A stretch of 64,000 nucleotides of DNA from Ferdinandcohnia sp036965045 (GCF_036965045.1 NZ_JBALOV010000023.1:62001-126000); one strand, 5' to 3'; positions 1 to 9,697 are shown, counted from the first letter of the stretch. The notes: generated by a model from the letters alone, not told the origin. Numbers and translations are program-made.

Positions 1-1148
1 TTTCTCTTGGTTGCATCATGATGAGAGTTTGTCATTTGGATACATGTCCAGTTGGAATCGCCACTCAAAATCCACTCCTTCGGAAGAATATGCTTGGCAC
101 AGCGGACCATGTGGTTCATCTAATGCATTTCTTTGCTCAAGAAATTCGCGAATATATGGCTCAATTAGGGTTTAGAACGATGGACGAAATGATTGGACGA
201 ACCGATTTATTGAAACAGGCTAAATCAACTCATTGGAAGGCTCAAAAGCTTGATTTAGCGCCAATTTTATATGATTATCCCGAGGATAAACTACCTAAAG
301 AAGAGCAGGATCATGAAATTAATCAAACATTGGACAGTAAAGAACTACTTCCTTTATATCTTCAAGGGTTGAAAAATGGGCAGCCAACTCGTGCAGTACT
401 CCCTATTCGCAATATGAATCGTTCTGTTGGAACTCTCCTCGGGAGTGTAATTTCGAGGAGATACGGAGAGGTAGGTCTAAAAGAGGATGCGATAAAACTT
501 CATTTTAAAGGTTCGGCAGGTCAGAGCTTTGGCGCGTTTATACCGAATGGGATGACGCTGACTTTAGAGGGAGACGCCAATGATTACGTAGGAAAAGGTT
601 TATCAGGTGGGAAAATCGCCATCTATCCTTCAACCAAATCAACCTTCTTAGCTGAACAAAACATCCTTATTGGAAATACAGCTTTTTATGGAGCCACAAG
701 TGGAGCAGCATATGTCCGAGGGAAGGCCGGGGAAAGATTTTGTGTGCGAAATAGCGGTGCCCATGTAGTTGTCGAAGGAATCGGCGACCATGGTTGTGAG
801 TATATGACAGGAGGCAGTGCAATCATCCTTGGAGAAGTAGGCCAAAACTTTGCTGCAGGAATGTCAGGTGGAATTGCATATGTTCTAGTTCGAGAAGTCG
901 GAACTTTCGATAAACTATGTAACCAAGAGCTGGTTATCATTGAATCTTTGCAAGATCGAGAAGAAATGAACTTTATTAAAGGACAAATCAAACAACACTT
1001 TCTGTATACAAAAAGTGGGATTGCATCAGAAATCTTAAAAAAATGGGACCTCTTCGTACCTCGTTTCGTGCGGGTTATTCCAAAAGAATATAAAAGAATA
1101 CTTGCTGAATCCAAACAAAACGACATTTACAATATAGTTGAAATTTAG
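1..1148 (+). CDS. gltB: Glutamate synthase large subunit, C-terminal part (5' truncated by window edge)
   Basis: The reading frame is open from position 3, so about 381 C-terminal residues are present. The enzyme makes two glutamates from glutamine and 2-oxoglutarate. At the edge the frame reads CIMMRVCHLDTC, which is the C-x5-C-x4-C pattern of the 3Fe-4S cluster in the synthase domain. It is followed by PVGIATQ, and the rest is the glycine-rich right-handed beta-helix (GXGXG) domain with repeats such as GGSAIILGEVG near the end. The N-terminal amidotransferase and most of the FMN domain lie outside the window. gltD starts 16 bp downstream, so the two subunits are co-transcribed. B. subtilis names this subunit GltA. 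Confidence 0.96.
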   Translation, partial: SLGCIMMRVCHLDTCPVGIATQNPLLRKNMLGTADHVVHLMHFFAQEIREYMAQLGFRTMDEMIGRTDLLKQAKSTHWKAQKLDLAPILYDYPEDKLPKEEQDHEINQTLDSKELLPLYLQGLKNGQPTRAVLPIRNMNRSVGTLLGSVISRRYGEVGLKEDAIKLHFKGSAGQSFGAFIPNGMTLTLEGDANDYVGKGLSGGKIAIYPSTKSTFLAEQNILIGNTAFYGATSGAAYVRGKAGERFCVRNSGAHVVVEGIGDHGCEYMTGGSAIILGEVGQNFAAGMSGGIAYVLVREVGTFDKLCNQELVIIESLQDREEMNFIKGQIKQHFLYTKSGIASEILKKWDLFVPRFVRVIPKEYKRILAESKQNDIYNIVEI

Positions 1149-1164
1149 AGTGGGGGTTAGATAG

Positions 1165-2643
1165 ATGGGAAACATATCAGGGTTCATTGACCATGAAAGG
1201 AGTTCAGTACTCTATCGTGACCCGTTAGAAAGGGTAAAAGACTGGAAAGAAATTGCTCAGCTGCCTTCTGAAAATGTGTTGCGCACGCAGGCTTCACGCT
1301 GTATGGATTGCGCTGTACCCTTTTGTCAAAATGGCAGTCAGCTAGCGGGAATGACGACAGGATGTCCACTTTATAACTTAATTCCAGAATGGAATGATCT
1401 TGTTTATAAAGGAAACTGGAAGGAGGCATACGAGCGTTTAAGTATGACGAATCCTTTCCCGGAATTTACTGGCCGTGCTTGTCCGGCGCCATGTGAGGGA
1501 GGGTGTGTCGCCTCACTTGCCAATGATTCAGTCACTATTAAAAACATTGAACGAGCCATTATTGATAGAGCATTTGAAGAAGGATGGGTTAAGCCTCAAT
1601 TACCCGCACATCGGACGGGTAAAAAAGTGGCTATTATCGGTTCCGGACCTGCCGGACTCTCATGCGCAACCATGTTAAATCAACAGGGACATACGGTAAC
1701 GGTTTATGAACGTGCTGATCGATTTGGCGGTTTGCTAACATACGGAATTCCTAAAATGAAAATCGAGCAATATATTGTAGATCGCAGAATTAAATTGATG
1801 CAAGAAGAGGGCATCCACTTTGTTTCGAATACGGAAATTGGAAAACAACTATCAATGGAGCAATTGCGTTCAGAAAATGATGCGGTAGTGCTTTGTATTG
1901 GTTCAACTCGCCCCCGGGATATAAGCGTTCCGGGAAGAGAGTTTGACGGCATTCACTTTGCAATGGATTACTTACATGAAAATACCAAAAGCCTGCTTGA
2001 TTCTCATTTTGAAGATGGAAATTTTATCTCCGCAGAAGGGAAAGATGTCATCGTCATTGGAGGGGGAGATACAGCCACAGACTGTGTTTCCACTGCGATA
2101 AGACAGAATTGTAACAGTCTTGTTCAGTTTGATATTTATCCAGTTCGTCCAAATGAGCGTGCTGAAGACAACCCGTGGCCGCAATATCCGATTATTCACA
2201 AAGTGGATACGGGTCAGGAAGAGGCTGCTAGTGTATTCGGTCATGACCCAAGAGAGTTTGCTACAACAACAATTGAAGTTACTAGCGATGAAGGTGGAAG
2301 GGTATCTGGAGTCAAAAGTGCACAGGTTAAAACAATTTTAAGCGAAGAAGGAAAAAAAGTAAGAGAAGTGATTCCTGGAACGGAAAAAGTCTGGCCAGCA
2401 CAATTGGTTTTACTAGCTATCGGCTTTGAAGGCCCTGAAACAGACATGTTCAATGATAGCAAGATAACAGTGAATAACCGTTCTACGATTGCAGTAAACC
2501 AGGGTAACTATCACACACATGAAGAGGGTGTTTTTACTGCTGGTGATGCTAGAATGGGTGCAAGTTTGATTGTTTGGGCGATTCAGGAAGGAAAAGAAGC
2601 TGCAATTGAATGTCATGATTACATCATGAGGAAGTTGGCTTAA
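1165..2643 (+). CDS. gltD: Glutamate synthase small subunit (NADPH, FAD)
   Basis: This 492-residue protein has the usual family length and passes NADPH electrons to GltB. Cysteine clusters near the N-terminus (CMDCAVPFC, then CPAPCEGGC) fit the two low-potential 4Fe-4S centres. GSGPAGLSCA at about residue 160 is the FAD Rossmann motif, and GGGDTATDC at about residue 295 is the NADPH-binding motif. The C-terminal GDARMGASL closes the FAD site. The ATG has a purine-rich GGGGGTTAG ribosome site just upstream. It lies between gltB and the aminotransferase gene with gaps of 16 and 18 bp, which indicates one operon. Confidence 0.96.
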   Translation: MGNISGFIDHERSSVLYRDPLERVKDWKEIAQLPSENVLRTQASRCMDCAVPFCQNGSQLAGMTTGCPLYNLIPEWNDLVYKGNWKEAYERLSMTNPFPEFTGRACPAPCEGGCVASLANDSVTIKNIERAIIDRAFEEGWVKPQLPAHRTGKKVAIIGSGPAGLSCATMLNQQGHTVTVYERADRFGGLLTYGIPKMKIEQYIVDRRIKLMQEEGIHFVSNTEIGKQLSMEQLRSENDAVVLCIGSTRPRDISVPGREFDGIHFAMDYLHENTKSLLDSHFEDGNFISAEGKDVIVIGGGDTATDCVSTAIRQNCNSLVQFDIYPVRPNERAEDNPWPQYPIIHKVDTGQEEAASVFGHDPREFATTTIEVTSDEGGRVSGVKSAQVKTILSEEGKKVREVIPGTEKVWPAQLVLLAIGFEGPETDMFNDSKITVNNRSTIAVNQGNYHTHEEGVFTAGDARMGASLIVWAIQEGKEAAIECHDYIMRKLA

Positions 2644-2661
2644 AGATATGGGGGAAACTGT

Positions 2662-3903
2662 ATGTTGGATATTGATTATTTACAGCAACTATTTGCAGAA
2701 AGAATAGGTGGGTCACAATTTGGCCTAAAGAATGAAATCTATAAATTTGAAAAAATCAAAAGAACAAAACGAGATGCGTTACAAAGAAACCCAGGGAAGA
2801 CCTTGATCGATCTTGGGGTCGGTGAACCAGATTCAATGGCAGATGATAGGGTCGTTAGAAAATTGGCAGAAGAAGCAGGAAAGGCAGAAAATCGCTTTTA
2901 TTCGGATAATGGAATACTAGAATTTAAGCAAGCTGCAGCTGAGTATATGAAAGAAGTATTTGGAGTAGATGGTCTTGACCCTGAAACGGAAATCAATCAT
3001 GCCATTGGTTCAAAATCAGCATTGGCTATGCTGCCAACAGCATTTATCAATCAAGGTGATATGACAATTATGCCGTCGCCAAACTATCCAATTTTAGGCA
3101 CACATACGAAATACCTGGGTGGGAAAGTCGTACATCTGCCGCTTTTGGAAGAAAACGCCTTTCTTCCAAAACTAGATTCATTATCTAATAGCGTTTTGGA
3201 AAAGTCTAAATTACTCTATTTAAACTATCCAAATAATCCCACAGGTGCAGTCGCGACTAAGGAGTTCTTTGAAGAGGTTGTCCATTTTGCGAAGAAACAT
3301 GAACTAATCGTGATCCATGATGCAGCTTATGCTGCGCTTGTATTTGATGGCGAAAAACCGCTTAGTTTCTTATCTGTACCTGGGGCAAAAGAGGTTGGGA
3401 TCGAGCTGCATTCTTTATCAAAATCGTTCAATATGACAGGCTGGCGCATTGGTTTCGTTGCTGGGAACGCAAAACTCGTCTCTGGGTTTGCAGCCGTTAA
3501 GGATAATTATGATTCGGGTCAATTTATTCCGATTCAAAAAGCCGCAGCCTATGCTTTATCGCACCCTGAAATCACGAAACAAACGGCAGCGAAATATTCA
3601 CGGCGCCATGAACGTTTATCAGCCATTTTACAAGAGTGTGGATTTCGTGCAAACAAACCAAAAGGCTCCTTTTTCTTATATACAAAGATTCCACAAGGAG
3701 TCGAAAACGGCCCACTATTTCAGTCGGCTGAAGAGTTTAGTCACTATTTAATTAATGAGCATTTGATTTCGACTGTTCCATGGGATGATGCCGGCCCATA
3801 TGTACGATTCTCGGTTACCTTTCAGGCTGATGGATTAGAGGCTGAACAGCGAGTATTTGATGAAATAAAAGCAAGGCTTAGTAGCTCCAAATTCATCTTT
3901 TAA
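2662..3903 (+). CDS. dapL: LL-diaminopimelate aminotransferase (DapL-type, PLP fold type I)
   Basis: The product is 413 residues. It has aminotransferase class I/II landmarks: GVGEPDS near residue 52, YPNNPTGA near residue 190, and the PLP-lysine motif SLSKSFNMTGWRIGF near residue 255. Family resemblance is to LL-DAP aminotransferases, which convert tetrahydrodipicolinate directly to LL-diaminopimelate using glutamate. The next gene is dapF, the epimerase acting on that product, which strongly supports the call. B. subtilis is known to use the acetylated DAP route instead, so this would be a bypass or a second route. The family has near relatives of other specificity, so substrate identity is inferred. 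Confidence 0.82.
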   Translation: MLDIDYLQQLFAERIGGSQFGLKNEIYKFEKIKRTKRDALQRNPGKTLIDLGVGEPDSMADDRVVRKLAEEAGKAENRFYSDNGILEFKQAAAEYMKEVFGVDGLDPETEINHAIGSKSALAMLPTAFINQGDMTIMPSPNYPILGTHTKYLGGKVVHLPLLEENAFLPKLDSLSNSVLEKSKLLYLNYPNNPTGAVATKEFFEEVVHFAKKHELIVIHDAAYAALVFDGEKPLSFLSVPGAKEVGIELHSLSKSFNMTGWRIGFVAGNAKLVSGFAAVKDNYDSGQFIPIQKAAAYALSHPEITKQTAAKYSRRHERLSAILQECGFRANKPKGSFFLYTKIPQGVENGPLFQSAEEFSHYLINEHLISTVPWDDAGPYVRFSVTFQADGLEAEQRVFDEIKARLSSSKFIF

Positions 3904-3917
3904 GGGGGGGAAAGCAG

Positions 3918-4793
3918 ATGAATTTTACTAAAATGCATGGGTTGGGCAATAATTATGTGATTTTTAACCAATTGGACGACCCGAATAATGTCCTAGAGGA
4001 ACAGAAATATTCTGAGCTTTCAAGAAAGGTTTCCGACGTAAACTTTGGCATTGGTTCTGATGGTATCATCCTCATTTGTGCTTCACAGATTGCTGATTTT
4101 AAGATGAGGATTTTTAATGAAGATGGTTCTGAGGCAAAGAATTGCGGGAATGGCCTCCGCTGTGTTGCTAAGTTTTTGTTCGATCATATGTATGCAACCC
4201 ATCCTCGCTTCACAATTGAAACGTTGGGCGGTGTAGTCAGCGTTGAGGTGGAGCTGGATAATAAACAATCTGTTCAATACGTGAAGGTGGATATGGGTGA
4301 ACCAAAGCTATTAAAAGGAATGATTCCTATGGTAGGTGATCCTTTTAGTGCAGCAATTAACGAACCCCATACTTTTGGTGAAGAGGAGTATTATCTGACC
4401 TGCGTCTCGATGGGCAATCCACATGCAATCATTTTTGTTGATGAGGTTCACGCCGTTCTTTTAGAAAAAATAGGACCTGTGATAGAACATGCCAGTCTTT
4501 TCCCAGATCGGGTAAACGTCGGAATCGTACAAATTAAAGGTTCTCAGGAGATTGATTACCGGGTGTGGGAAAGAGGATCAGGAATTACCATGGCTTGTGG
4601 TACAGGTGCCTGTGCCGCAGTAGTTGCCGCGACAATGAATCAACTGCTTGCTAAGTTTGAGCCAATAACGGTTCATCTTCCTGGAGGAGATTTGACCATA
4701 AGGTGGGATGAACAGGGTCATGTTTGGAAAAGAGGAGAAGCTGCTTATATATGTCATGGAGAGTTCGAAATGGAACGTTCTGTTCTTAATTAG
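3918..4793 (+). CDS. dapF: Diaminopimelate epimerase
   Basis: This 291-residue enzyme interconverts LL- and meso-diaminopimelate for lysine and peptidoglycan. The start MNFTKMHGLGNNYV is typical. The two catalytic cysteines are in NCGNGLRC (about residue 76) and ACGTGACA (about residue 226). A strong AGGGGGGGAAAG ribosome site precedes the ATG. The gene sits 14 bp after dapL and 24 bp before glnA, so it appears to be co-transcribed with nitrogen-assimilation genes. Confidence 0.96.
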   Translation: MNFTKMHGLGNNYVIFNQLDDPNNVLEEQKYSELSRKVSDVNFGIGSDGIILICASQIADFKMRIFNEDGSEAKNCGNGLRCVAKFLFDHMYATHPRFTIETLGGVVSVEVELDNKQSVQYVKVDMGEPKLLKGMIPMVGDPFSAAINEPHTFGEEEYYLTCVSMGNPHAIIFVDEVHAVLLEKIGPVIEHASLFPDRVNVGIVQIKGSQEIDYRVWERGSGITMACGTGACAAVVAATMNQLLAKFEPITVHLPGGDLTIRWDEQGHVWKRGEAAYICHGEFEMERSVLN

Positions 4794-4817
4794 AAATATA
4801 AAAGGGAGTGCAAAGAG

Positions 4818-6143
4818 ATGAATAGAGAGAAAGTAATGGAACTGGTTAAAGAACACAATGTACGGTACATTCGCTTACAATTTACGGATTTATTTGGAAC
4901 GATTAAAAATGTTGAAATTCCAGTGAGCCAGTTAGAGAAAGCATTAGACAATAAAATGATGTTTGATGGTTCATCCATTGAGGGATTTGTACGAATTGAA
5001 GAATCTGATATGTATTTATATCCTGACTTAGATACATTCGTTATTTTCCCTTGGACAGCAGAAAAAGGGAAGGTAGCTCGATTCATCTGTGATATTTATC
5101 ATCCAGATGGAACTCCGTTTGAAGGAGATCCCCGTAATAATCTGAAAAGGATTTTAAAGGAAATGGAGGAGCTTGGGTTCACTAATTTCAATGTTGGTCC
5201 TGAACCTGAATTTTTCTTATTCAAACTTGACGAGAAGGGTGAACCAACGCTCGAATTGAATGATCACGGCGGCTATTTCGACCTTGCGCCAACAGACTTA
5301 GGGGAAAACTGCAGACGTGACATTGTATTGGAATTAGAAGAAATGGGCTTTGAAATTGAGGCTTCTCATCACGAGGTAGCACCTGGCCAACATGAAATCG
5401 ATTTTAAATACCAATCAGCTTTAAAAGCTTGTGATGATATTCAAACCTTTAAGCTAGTTGTAAAAACAATTGCTCGTAAACATGGTTTGTTAGCGACCTT
5501 TATGCCAAAACCATTATTCGGGATAAATGGTTCGGGGATGCACTGTAATCTAAGTTTATTCAAAGGTGGAGAAAATGCTTTTTATGATCCAAACGGGCAA
5601 TTGGAAATGAGTGACACAGCAAGAAGCTTCTTGGCAGGAATATTAAAGCATGCACCAAGTTTCACAGCGATTACGAATCCAACAGTTAACTCCTACAAAA
5701 GGTTAGTCCCAGGATATGAGGCACCATGTTATGTAGCGTGGTCTGCAAGAAACAGAAGCCCACTAATCCGAATTCCAGCTTCACGCGGCTTAAGCACGCG
5801 TGTCGAGGTTCGTAGTGTGGACCCTTCTGCAAACCCATATCTAGCAATGGCAGTCTTACTAGCTGCAGGACTAGATGGCGTCAAAAATAATGTAATAGCT
5901 CCAGAACCGGTTGACCGAAATATTTATGTGATGTCGAAAGAGCAACGTGAAGAATTTGGCATTACCGATCTGCCAGCCACATTGGCACATGCGCTTGAAT
6001 TACTAAAGACAAATGAAGTGGTCACGAATGCGCTAGGAAGTCACTTGTTCGAACATTTCGTCGAAGCAAAAGAAATCGAGTGGGATATGTTTAGAACACA
6101 AGTTCACCCTTGGGAACGTGACCAATATATGACTCAGTATTAA
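4818..6143 (+). CDS. glnA: Type I glutamine synthetase
   Basis: At 441 residues this is close to B. subtilis GlnA. It condenses glutamate and ammonium with ATP. Visible motifs are FDGSSIEGF near residue 53, the metal/glutamate-site segment PEPEFFLF, the ATP-site NGSGMHCNLS, and the glutamate-binding NRSPLIRIP. The usual upstream partner glnR is absent and the gene instead ends a gltB-gltD-dapL-dapF-glnA series, so this may be a second glnA copy in the genome. An interspersed element follows directly. I see no clear rho-independent terminator before it. Confidence 0.95.
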   Translation: MNREKVMELVKEHNVRYIRLQFTDLFGTIKNVEIPVSQLEKALDNKMMFDGSSIEGFVRIEESDMYLYPDLDTFVIFPWTAEKGKVARFICDIYHPDGTPFEGDPRNNLKRILKEMEELGFTNFNVGPEPEFFLFKLDEKGEPTLELNDHGGYFDLAPTDLGENCRRDIVLELEEMGFEIEASHHEVAPGQHEIDFKYQSALKACDDIQTFKLVVKTIARKHGLLATFMPKPLFGINGSGMHCNLSLFKGGENAFYDPNGQLEMSDTARSFLAGILKHAPSFTAITNPTVNSYKRLVPGYEAPCYVAWSARNRSPLIRIPASRGLSTRVEVRSVDPSANPYLAMAVLLAAGLDGVKNNVIAPEPVDRNIYVMSKEQREEFGITDLPATLAHALELLKTNEVVTNALGSHLFEHFVEAKEIEWDMFRTQVHPWERDQYMTQY

Positions 6144-6177
6144 GGCAATCGTATCTGAGAGAAATCATAAAATACGT

Positions 6178-6439
6178 GTTCAAAAAGGAGGATGAAAAGG
6201 ACCGCTCCGGCTAAAAACGCCACGTCCTTATGTCTGCCGGCACTAGCACATCCTGTGCGTTGAAAGTTCAAGGCGCAGCTCCCGCGTACCGGAGCGTATG
6301 CAGTAAATACGTGAGGAACTTCAAAAGCAAGCTAACGCGCTTTCACAGGATGTGGTGACTTCGACGTTCGACACAGGAAGTGTCGGTATTTAGTCGAAGT
6401 TCATCTACCGATGTGTCATTTTCACCGGACTTTTTGAAC
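6178..6439 (+). repeat. Interspersed structured element, copy 1 (262 bp)
   Basis: The element is bounded by perfect 10-bp inverted ends, GTTCAAAAAG at 6178-6187 and CTTTTTGAAC at 6430-6439. Inside are CACATCCTGTG (6247-6257) and its reverse complement CACAGGATGTG (6344-6354), plus a strong ACTTCGAC/GTCGAAGT hairpin near 6358-6400. A second, shorter copy at 58958 shares the ends, the GGAGG...AAAAGGACC segment, a central AATACGTGAGGAAC segment and the CGATGTGTCATTTTC tail. The element ends 25 bp before the asnB start. It has no coding potential and could be a MITE-like repeat or a 5' UTR RNA. Confidence 0.7.
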
Positions 6440-6464
6440 AACTCTAAAGGAAGAGTGATGTTAA

Positions 6465-8315
6465 GTGTGCGGAATAGTAGGTTGGGTAGATTGGCATCGT
6501 GATTTAACACAACAAATATCTGTCATCGAAAAAATGGCAGACACCTTATCTAGGCGAGGTCCAGATGCTTTAAATGTTTGGAGTTCACATCAAATTTCAC
6601 TTGGACATTCACGTCTCACCGTTGTGGACCCTGTTGGTGGTACTCAGCCAATGGTAAAGGAAAAAAACGGGCGTATTTTTAGGATTGTTTATAATGGAGA
6701 GCTATATAATACCGAAGATATTCGGAAGGAGTTATTGAAAAGAGGGTACTCTTTTCAATCATACTCCGATACGGAAGTACTGCTCACAGCCTATATCGAA
6801 TGGGAAGAAAAATGTGTCGAGCATTTAAATGGTATTTTCGCCTTCGCTGTTTGGGATCAAGGTAAAGAACAGCTATATATTGCAAGGGATCGTCTTGGTG
6901 TGAAACCTCTTTTTTACCATCAAGAAAATGGATCACTTCTATTTGGATCCGAAATCAAGGCTATCCTGGCACACCCAAGGATAAAGGCTGAGGTTGATCA
7001 GGAGGGTCTAAAGGAAATATTCGGCTTAGGTCCATCTCGAACGCCAGGTCATGGTGTATTTCGAGGTATTCATGAACTTCGCCCAGCCCATGCTTTGATA
7101 ATTAATAAAAATGGTTCTAAACAATGGCGTTATTGGAATGTAGAAAGCAGGGAACATCGTCATTCTCTTGATGAAACAGTCGAACAGATTGCTTTTCTAG
7201 TAAAGGATGCCGTCCAACGCCAGCTGGTTGCTGATGTTCCTGTTTGTACTTTCTTATCTGGTGGAATTGACTCGAGTGCGATTAGTGCCATTGCAGCAGA
7301 TTATTTTAATCAGGAAGGACGGGGGCAACTACACACGTACTCGATTGATTATGAACAAAATTCCCAGTATTTTAAAGCAAATTCCTTTCAGCCAGATGAG
7401 GATGCACCGTGGATTGAAAAAATGGAGCAATATTTAAAAACGAATCATCATGCAGTTGTTATTGATAATGAGAAATTAGTAGATTACTTGGATAAGGCTG
7501 TATTGATGCGAGATTTGCCTGGAATGGCGGATGTTGATTCATCACTACTTTGGTTTAGTGAACAAATTAAACAAAATTATACCGTTGCTTTATCCGGAGA
7601 ATGTGCAGATGAAATCTTTGGCGGCTATCCATGGTTCTATCGAGACGATATTTTACATGCAAATGGATTTCCTTGGATGAGGTCACAAGAGGAAAGGCAG
7701 CAGCTATTGCTTCCACATTGGCAAAAGAAACTCGATTTAAAAGAATATGTAAGGGAACGATATCACGAGACGATTGCTGAAGTTCCTCAATTAGAGGGAG
7801 AGGAGCCGGTTGAAGCGCGCCGACGTGAAATGTTCTATCTGAATATGACTTGGTTTATGTCAACGCTATTGGAACGAAAAGATCGGATGAGTATGGGGGC
7901 TAGCTTAGAAGTACGCGTTCCATTTGCTGACCATCGCATTGTTGAATATGCCTGGAACATCCCTTGGGACATGAAAATGTTAAATGGCCGCGAAAAGGGA
8001 ATTTTACGAAAAGCGCTAGAAGGCATTCTTCCAAATGATGTTCTATACCGCAAAAAGAGCCCGTATCCGAAAACTCATGATCCCGCATATATGAAACGAG
8101 TCAAGACTAAGTTAAAAAGCATCATTGACGATAAATCTTCACCCATATTAGAACTCATTTCAAAGCAAAAAGTAAAAGACATCATCGATTCAGATGGCTC
8201 TTCTATCAAAGTCCCTTGGTTTGGCCAGCTTATGACCGGTCCACAGCTTATCGCCCATCTCTCTCAAATCAACACCTGGCTTGAACACTATCAGATTAAC
8301 ATTGTAGACAACTAA
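6465..8315 (+). CDS. asnB: Asparagine synthase (glutamine-hydrolysing), AsnO-like
   Basis: This 616-residue enzyme amidates aspartate with glutamine and ATP. The GTG start at 6465 is fixed because residue 2 must be the nucleophilic cysteine of the Ntn glutaminase domain (MCGIVGW). The ribosome site AAAGGAAGAG lies upstream. The class II glutaminase domain covers about residues 1-210. The synthetase domain carries the pyrophosphate loop LSGGIDSS at about residue 265 and SGECADEIFGGYPW at about residue 377. The length matches B. subtilis AsnO (614) better than its other paralogues. It lies between glnA and amt. Confidence 0.95.
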   Translation: MCGIVGWVDWHRDLTQQISVIEKMADTLSRRGPDALNVWSSHQISLGHSRLTVVDPVGGTQPMVKEKNGRIFRIVYNGELYNTEDIRKELLKRGYSFQSYSDTEVLLTAYIEWEEKCVEHLNGIFAFAVWDQGKEQLYIARDRLGVKPLFYHQENGSLLFGSEIKAILAHPRIKAEVDQEGLKEIFGLGPSRTPGHGVFRGIHELRPAHALIINKNGSKQWRYWNVESREHRHSLDETVEQIAFLVKDAVQRQLVADVPVCTFLSGGIDSSAISAIAADYFNQEGRGQLHTYSIDYEQNSQYFKANSFQPDEDAPWIEKMEQYLKTNHHAVVIDNEKLVDYLDKAVLMRDLPGMADVDSSLLWFSEQIKQNYTVALSGECADEIFGGYPWFYRDDILHANGFPWMRSQEERQQLLLPHWQKKLDLKEYVRERYHETIAEVPQLEGEEPVEARRREMFYLNMTWFMSTLLERKDRMSMGASLEVRVPFADHRIVEYAWNIPWDMKMLNGREKGILRKALEGILPNDVLYRKKSPYPKTHDPAYMKRVKTKLKSIIDDKSSPILELISKQKVKDIIDSDGSSIKVPWFGQLMTGPQLIAHLSQINTWLEHYQINIVDN

Positions 8316-8376
8316 AAGTGTTCCAGGGGCTAGTCCCCTGCTACATATAAAAAAGATAAAAAGGGAGGAAATCAGA

Positions 8377-9678
8377 ATGGATAATTTGTTTTACTTGAAC
8401 AGTGTATGGATTATGTTAGGCGCAATTTTAGTCATTTTCATGCAAGGTGGATTCATATTACTAGAAACAGGATCGACTCGAATGAAAAATGCAGGTCATA
8501 TTGCTGGAAAAACCATCTTCTCATTTGGAATTGCCTCACTTGTTTTTTGGGCAGTAGGCTACGGCTTTATTTTTGGTGAAAATGCAAACTTGCTTGTTGG
8601 CATGTCAGACTTCTTTTATTCGGGTATTGAGGTAGAAGGAAGCCCTTATTCAACAACTGCTTTCTTTGTATTCCAGCTTGCTTTTGCAGGAATCTCTTTA
8701 GCGATTGCTTTTGGTGGTTTTGCGGAAAGAGCAAAGCTTTCTGTTTATCTTGTATTTGCGGTCCTTTTTTCAGCACTTGTCTATCCGGTAATCGCTCATT
8801 GGATTTGGGGCGGCGGTTGGTTAGCAGAGCATGGAAAACAAGACTTTGCAGGATCTACGGTCGTTCATTTAACAGGCGCAATGGCAGCGCTAGCTGCTAC
8901 TATTCTATTAAAACCGAGAATTGGCAAATATAACTCGGATGGCACTGCCAATAATTTAAGTGGACATAATCAGGTTTACACGGCTTTGGGAGTCTTAATT
9001 CTATTTATCGGATGGTTTGGATTTAATGCAGGCAGTACGTTAGGAGTAGAGGATGGATTCTTTGCCTTTGTTGCTTTGAATACTGCATTAGCTGCAGCAG
9101 CTGGAGCGATTAGTGCATTACTTATCTCATGGGTAGTATTAGGTAAATCTGATATCCCGACAATGTTAAATGGAACATTAGCTGGACTTGTCGCTATTAC
9201 AGCATCATGTGCGTTCGTAGAAACGTGGGCATCGGTAGTCATTGGATTTGTAGCGGGGATTATGGTTTTCTTTAGTGCTAGATTTTTTGAAAAACGAAAA
9301 ATTGACGATCCGATTTTCGCTCTTTCCGTTCATGGAATTGCTGGTGTATGGGGTACCTTATCAACGGGCTTTTTCGCCACTCCGGAATTGGCAACAGTAG
9401 GGCAAGCGGGACTATTTTATGGTGGAGGTTTCGAGCAACTTGGAGTTCAAGCAATGGGAATTGCAGTTTCAGCAGCCTATGCATTTGGTGTTTCCTATGG
9501 TCTAATACTTGTCATGAAAAAAGTATTGAATGGGCTCAGGGTAACCGAAGAGCAAGAATTAATTGGACTGGATTTAAGTGAACATGGAAGTTATGGGTAT
9601 CCTGAAGCATTTCCAAATATGGAAACCAAAACAGTCGTCTTAACGAATGTATTATCCTCCCAGCCATTAAAAGAGTAA
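8377..9678 (+). CDS. amt: Ammonium channel of the Amt family
   Basis: The protein has 433 residues and about 11 hydrophobic segments. The pore twin histidines appear in STVVHLTGAMAAL (near residue 165) and ALSVHGIAGVWGTL (near residue 315). The N-terminal segment GGFILLETGSTRMKNAGH is characteristic. AGGGAGGAAATC precedes the ATG. A small hairpin (CAGGGG/CCCCTG, 8324-8340) without a T-run lies between asnB and amt. In many Bacillus species amt is followed by a P-II gene (glnK/nrgB), but here it is followed by a DUF294 nucleotidyltransferase gene. Confidence 0.96.
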   Translation: MDNLFYLNSVWIMLGAILVIFMQGGFILLETGSTRMKNAGHIAGKTIFSFGIASLVFWAVGYGFIFGENANLLVGMSDFFYSGIEVEGSPYSTTAFFVFQLAFAGISLAIAFGGFAERAKLSVYLVFAVLFSALVYPVIAHWIWGGGWLAEHGKQDFAGSTVVHLTGAMAALAATILLKPRIGKYNSDGTANNLSGHNQVYTALGVLILFIGWFGFNAGSTLGVEDGFFAFVALNTALAAAAGAISALLISWVVLGKSDIPTMLNGTLAGLVAITASCAFVETWASVVIGFVAGIMVFFSARFFEKRKIDDPIFALSVHGIAGVWGTLSTGFFATPELATVGQAGLFYGGGFEQLGVQAMGIAVSAAYAFGVSYGLILVMKKVLNGLRVTEEQELIGLDLSEHGSYGYPEAFPNMETKTVVLTNVLSSQPLKE

Positions 9679-9697
9679 ATGATTTTAGTGCTTTTTC

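Noticed and set aside
8324..8340. Terminator between asnB and amt
   Set aside because: The stem is only 6 bp and has no T-run; it would not stop transcription reliably.
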